Assembly: GCA_964400685.1 (NCBI GenBank)
Contig: CAYNVT010000177.1
Location: 1 to 6,559 of the forward strand
DNA: 6,559 bases
Source: DATCTV01 sp964400685
GTDB taxonomy: Bacteria > Desulfobacterota > Desulfomonilia > UBA1062
Reading direction: 5' to 3'
Position numbers and translations under genes: made by a program. Below the pieces are notes generated by a model, which did not search any database, had not been told where the DNA came from, and was given only the letters and a program-made list of their open reading frames with translations. Shown here in pieces: positions 3,920-6,559 of this stretch. Numbering within the stretch: position 1 is the first letter of the stretch; every line of letters begins with the position of its first letter.

Positions 3920-5419
3920 CTACTGCGCCGCCGGGGGGATCGTTACCACAACAGCTTCAAGCGCCTTCAATGAAACCTTGTAGGACCCTGCTTCATATGC
4001 CACGGGCTCTGATGATGAAGTCCCCAGAGGCCGGCCATCGGTCGAACCGTCCCATGTGAGTCCGCCAAGCGTAATGCCTGTCTTCGTAGTTAAGGAAGGA
4101 GCGCGCATACGCACCAGGCTGGCAGGTTCCGAGCGGCCTGGAATATTCAGGGATATGGCAGTGTCAAGCCTCCGGTTCAGATTGATCAGCGCCACGCGTA
4201 CCGCACCGTCTTCACCGAGCATCGCCCAGGCATGCACTCTGGTCAGCGACTTTACTTTAACGGGAAGCAGGCGGCCGTGCACTGCTGTGGCCATAGAGAA
4301 AAACCTCATCCCGTAATAGAGAGGATGAACAACCGGCGTTCCCGACGGATCGAAGCTGAACACCGCATATCTGGACGGGGTGTGGAAGTTGATGCCGTCA
4401 AGGCCTGCAGCCGCCAGCTGAAATGCGATGTCAGCGCCCCACAGTGCCGCTGCATAGACATTGCTCACACCGTCAGCCCCGCCGCAGGAAACGCTGTTCA
4501 TCTCGTCCATACGGTAAGCCAAGCCCTCGGCATGCGCAGCTGCCGCAAGCGGTTTATAGCTGGCGCCTATGCCGCTGGTTGCGTATTCGGTCAACAGGCC
4601 CTCAGCAGACGGCGCCAGATTGTAGCAGTTCGTAAACGGATAGATGTGTGTCGTAATAAGCGCCAGCCTGTTCTTCTCGCGTTCGCAGAACCCGGGCATG
4701 TAAATGAGCCAGGACCGGTTTGCAATCGCGGATGCGGCAAAAGGCGTGTCCTGCGGGACAAGCCCCGCTATGCCGTCATAAAAGGCCTCCATGTCGGAAA
4801 CATATGCGTTCCAGCCATATCCCAGACCGCGGTGAGGACCTTCAGTCCGGTAAAGGTCCGGTTCGTTGCCCAGTTCGAATGCCTGGACTGCATCCTTTGG
4901 TATGGCATTATAAACCGCCATTATAAGACCTGCTGCAACACCAGGATCATCAAGCGCAAGGTTGAGCCCCAGAACAAGACGCGTCTGCAGGGTCCCGGCA
5001 AGTGCAGCAAGTGTGGAAAGATGTGCCGGACCTATGTTGACAGTAACGCCCGACGGGGGAGTCGCCCCCTCGGGATTCCACCAGGCCAGATCCTGGCTGT
5101 TTCCGCCTATTCGCACGGACAGCCGGTGATCCTCGGCCTCGAATGCGCGCAGAAACGTTACCACAGCCGGCCTCACGCCGCCTGAACCGTCGCCAAGATA
5201 GTCCGGTACACTGCCCCACTCAACGGAAATGCCCAGGAAGTCGTCAGGAATACAAGTTCCGGGTGCCTCCGGATCGACCTCGACGGTTACCTTATCGCCG
5301 ATGCAGGATGAAGACATGGTTAAGCAAAGAAGCAGAAGAGCAAACAGAAACCCAAACTGTGTTGTCTTGCTTATATTTCTTATTTTGCGACTGATTTTTC
5401 CTTGTGCAACATGCCCCAT
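3920..5419 (-). CDS. GH79-family beta-glucuronidase-like glycoside hydrolase, predicted lipoprotein
   Basis: A 499-residue minus-strand protein. Residues 1-21 are basic, 22-34 hydrophobic, and SSSC ends at Cys39, giving a plausible lipoprotein export signal (the -3 residue is atypical). The catalytic (beta/alpha)8 barrel spans about 55-380. FELGNEPDLY (181-190) carries the predicted acid/base Glu186. YRMDEMNSVSCGG (302-314) carries the predicted nucleophile Glu306, followed by GVSNVYAAALWGADIAFQLAAAGLDGINFH (317-346), a strong GH79 signature; the 120-residue spacing of the two glutamates fits the family. Residues 385-499 form a C-terminal beta-sandwich. Bacterial GH79 enzymes remove terminal glucuronic acid from glycans, so this one would act at the cell envelope. 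GAGGAG (5432-5427) lies a few bases before the ATG and supports the start. The gene is GC-rich and intact. Exact substrate (plant, algal or proteoglycan-type glucuronides) cannot be told. Confidence 0.85.
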   Translation of the reverse strand: MGHVAQGKISRKIRNISKTTQFGFLFALLLLCLTMSSSCIGDKVTVEVDPEAPGTCIPDDFLGISVEWGSVPDYLGDGSGGVRPAVVTFLRAFEAEDHRLSVRIGGNSQDLAWWNPEGATPPSGVTVNIGPAHLSTLAALAGTLQTRLVLGLNLALDDPGVAAGLIMAVYNAIPKDAVQAFELGNEPDLYRTEGPHRGLGYGWNAYVSDMEAFYDGIAGLVPQDTPFAASAIANRSWLIYMPGFCEREKNRLALITTHIYPFTNCYNLAPSAEGLLTEYATSGIGASYKPLAAAAHAEGLAYRMDEMNSVSCGGADGVSNVYAAALWGADIAFQLAAAGLDGINFHTPSRYAVFSFDPSGTPVVHPLYYGMRFFSMATAVHGRLLPVKVKSLTRVHAWAMLGEDGAVRVALINLNRRLDTAISLNIPGRSEPASLVRMRAPSLTTKTGITLGGLTWDGSTDGRPLGTSSSEPVAYEAGSYKVSLKALEAVVVTIPPAAQ

Positions 5420-5462
5420 ATCCGGCTCCTCATATAATTAATTCAATCTGCAGAAGCATTTT

Positions 5463-5482
5463 AAAATCTATATATAGCTTTT
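5463..5482. promoter_or_regulatory. 20-bp AT-rich dyad between divergent genes
   Basis: CTATATATAG (5468-5477) is a perfect 10-bp palindrome. One mismatched pair outside it is followed by AAAA and TTTT arms, giving 20-bp symmetry. It sits in the 162-bp space between the glycosidase and the DUF975-type gene. It could be a regulator site, or supply the -10 region of the leftward glycosidase promoter (TATATA on the minus strand); no convincing -35 box goes with it. Confidence 0.35.
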
Positions 5483-5517
5483 GTGCAGGATTAAAAAACA
5501 GAAAAAACCGCATCGTA

Positions 5518-5546
5518 TTGCTTTTTTAAAAGCCCGGGCCTAATAT
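5518..5546 (+). promoter_or_regulatory. sigma70-type promoter for the DUF975-lutA-like operon
   Basis: TTGCTT (5518-5523) and TAATAT (5541-5546) are 17 bases apart, close to consensus. Transcription would start near 5553 and reach the strong ribosome binding site GGAGGTGA (5571-5578), 3 bases before the ATG at 5582. Confidence 0.55.
5520..5539. promoter_or_regulatory. two adjoining palindromes inside the promoter spacer
   Basis: GCTTTTTTAAAAGC (5520-5533; 6-base arms, 2-base loop) runs directly into the perfect palindrome GCCCGGGC (5532-5539). Both lie over the -35 box and spacer of the promoter, where a bound repressor would block RNA polymerase. The arrangement suggests an operator; the regulator is unknown. 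Confidence 0.3.
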
Positions 5547-5581
5547 TTTCCTATATAAATGCCTATTTCTGGAGGTGAAAG

Positions 5582-6214
5582 ATGATTATCGAAAACCTGC
5601 AATTAATGACCAATGCGAGAGAGACTCTGCGCGGAAGGTGGGGCGATGCCATAGCCGCCTGCATAGTATTCTGGGCGATACTGGTGATACTTAACGTCAT
5701 TCCCGTGATAGGCGGAATAGCGAGCCTCGTCATTTCCGGTCCGCTGTCTCTCGGCCTCTACCTTTTCTTTATTCCGTATGTCAAAAAAGAGGCTCCCCGC
5801 ATAGCTGTTGTCTTCGAGGGCTTCAAAACCTTCCTGGATTCTTTCATTGCATACCTGCTGATGCTCGTCTTCATCATACTATGGAGTCTGCTTCTTATAG
5901 TTCCCGGCATAATAGCTGCGATATCGTATACTATGACATTTCTCATCATGGCTGAAAATCCAGGCACCGACGGCAACGAAGCTATCAAGAAAAGTAAGGA
6001 ACTGATGAACGGTTACAAATGGAAATACTTCTGCCTCATGTGCAGGTTCATCGGATGGTTCCTGCTCTGCGTCATCACCTTCGGAATAGCCGGAATATGG
6101 GTGGGCCCGTACTGGGTGACCAGCAAGGTTCTCTTCTACGAGGACATCAAGAAAGAAAAGGCCCTGCTCATAACAGCGCCTCCTTCTCCGGCAGAACCCT
6201 CAATGCCTTCATGA
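5582..6214 (+). CDS. DUF975-type integral membrane protein
   Basis: A 210-residue inner-membrane protein with hydrophobic segments at about 22-40, 43-66, 86-106, 108-124 and 150-178. The N-terminus NARETLRGRWGDAI, the central VPGIIAAISYTMTFLIMAEN and the block EAIKKSKELMNGYKWKYFCL...RFIGWFLL...TFGIAGIWVGPYW (133-178) follow the DUF975 pattern (A..KSK.LM.G.K...F.L..SFIGW). The C-terminal tail after residue 190 is a short Pro-rich cytoplasmic-type end. The function of this family is not established. The ribosome binding site GGAGGTGA decides the start. Its stop overlaps the next gene's ATG (ATGA, 6211-6214), so it is translationally coupled to the LutA-like protein, although a functional link is not obvious. 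Confidence 0.75.
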   Translation: MIIENLQLMTNARETLRGRWGDAIAACIVFWAILVILNVIPVIGGIASLVISGPLSLGLYLFFIPYVKKEAPRIAVVFEGFKTFLDSFIAYLLMLVFIILWSLLLIVPGIIAAISYTMTFLIMAENPGTDGNEAIKKSKELMNGYKWKYFCLMCRFIGWFLLCVITFGIAGIWVGPYWVTSKVLFYEDIKKEKALLITAPPSPAEPSMPS

Positions 6215-6559
6215 GGGTTTCCCTCTTCATCCCCTGCACCGTTGACATATTCATGCCTGAGATAGGGGCGGCGGCCTTCGGCCTCCTCAAAAGGCTGGGG
6301 TGTGAGGTCATCTACCATAAGGAGCAGACCTGCTGCGGGCAGGCGCATTTTAATGCGGGCCAAAGGAAGGACGCAGCAAGACTCGCCAGACGCTTCATAG
6401 GCATATTCGAAAACGACGATAACATCGTGTGCCCTTCCGGTTCATGCGTGTACATGGTAAAAAAGCATTATCCCGAACTGTTCGCTGACGACGTCATGTG
6501 GCTCGACCGGGCCAGCAAACTGGCTGCACATGTATTCGAACTGTCGGAATTCATCGTAT
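6211..6559 (+). CDS. LutA/YkgE-like (Fe-S)-binding CCG-domain protein (5' part)
   Basis: The first 116 residues are in the window and the frame is open at the edge. The start MRVSLFIPCTVDIFMPEIG, then RLGCEVIYHKEQTCCGQAHFNAG (29-50) with the CCG motif (41-43), and NIVCPSGSCVYMVKKHYPELF (71-91), follow the first CCG domain of LutA proteins closely. Cys9, Cys41, Cys42, Cys74 and Cys79 are the likely cluster or cofactor ligands. LutA is part of the LutABC L-lactate oxidation complex, and related CCG domains occur in GlcF and heterodisulfide reductase HdrB. If lutB and lutC follow immediately downstream, the lactate role would be firm. The start overlaps the preceding stop by ATGA, and no other ATG gives the conserved N-terminus. 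Confidence 0.88.
   Translation, partial: MRVSLFIPCTVDIFMPEIGAAAFGLLKRLGCEVIYHKEQTCCGQAHFNAGQRKDAARLARRFIGIFENDDNIVCPSGSCVYMVKKHYPELFADDVMWLDRASKLAAHVFELSEFIV

Noticed and set aside
4232..5185. 317-residue + strand open frame
   Set aside because: It is antisense to the GH79 gene, has a Cys/Arg/His-rich composition with no recognisable motif, and arises from the codon bias of the GC-rich minus-strand gene.
1..6559. tRNA, rRNA or riboswitch
   Set aside because: I looked for tRNA TTC-loop motifs with acceptor pairing and for known riboswitch cores in the intergenic stretches and found nothing convincing.

Overview
The window looks like a stretch of chromosome from a Gram-negative anaerobe. Two lipoprotein-type signal peptides, a LutA-type CCG protein and a two-subunit UxaA/SuyAB-type lyase would fit Desulfobacterota/Deltaproteobacteria. 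That placement is a low-confidence inference from gene content, because no taxonomic marker is present. GC-rich metabolic genes at both ends flank an AT-rich accessory island at about 1350-3850.

Layout: (1) 1-1212, + strand: the last codons of a SAF-domain small subunit, then the complete large subunit of a UxaA-family sugar-acid dehydratase or sulfolactate lyase. (2) 1221-1326: a palindromic intergenic repeat. (3) 1354-3316: three diverged copies (A, B, C) of one repeat, all in the same orientation. Copy B is the key to the family. It has imperfect 29-bp terminal inverted repeats and encodes, on the minus strand, a 45-codon peptide whose start resembles a REP-associated tyrosine transposase (RAYT/Y1_Tnp) and whose end resembles the C-terminal tail of such a protein. 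The copies therefore look like internally deleted, MITE-like RAYT derivatives. A fourth, weaker relic may lie at 3849-3917.

The spaces between the copies hold one accessory gene unit each. Between A and B is a minus-strand lipoprotein-like reading frame that is open for 191 codons but has ATA where the start codon should be. Between B and C is a Phd/YefM-ParE toxin-antitoxin operon. After C is a minus-strand HExxH metallopeptidase-like protein.

(4) 3920-5419, minus strand: a GH79-type beta-glucuronidase lipoprotein with both catalytic glutamates. (5) 5420-5581: a divergent regulatory region with dyads and a good sigma70-type promoter. (6) 5582-6559, + strand: a DUF975-type membrane protein overlapping by ATGA a LutA-like CCG-domain protein that runs off the window.

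The outer genes suggest uronate, glucuronide or sulfo-/hydroxy-acid catabolism: GH79 could release glucuronate, UxaA-type enzymes dehydrate sugar acids, and LutA belongs to lactate oxidation. They are not one operon here, so a shared pathway is only a suggestion. I see no rRNA, tRNA, CRISPR array or complete transposase gene.
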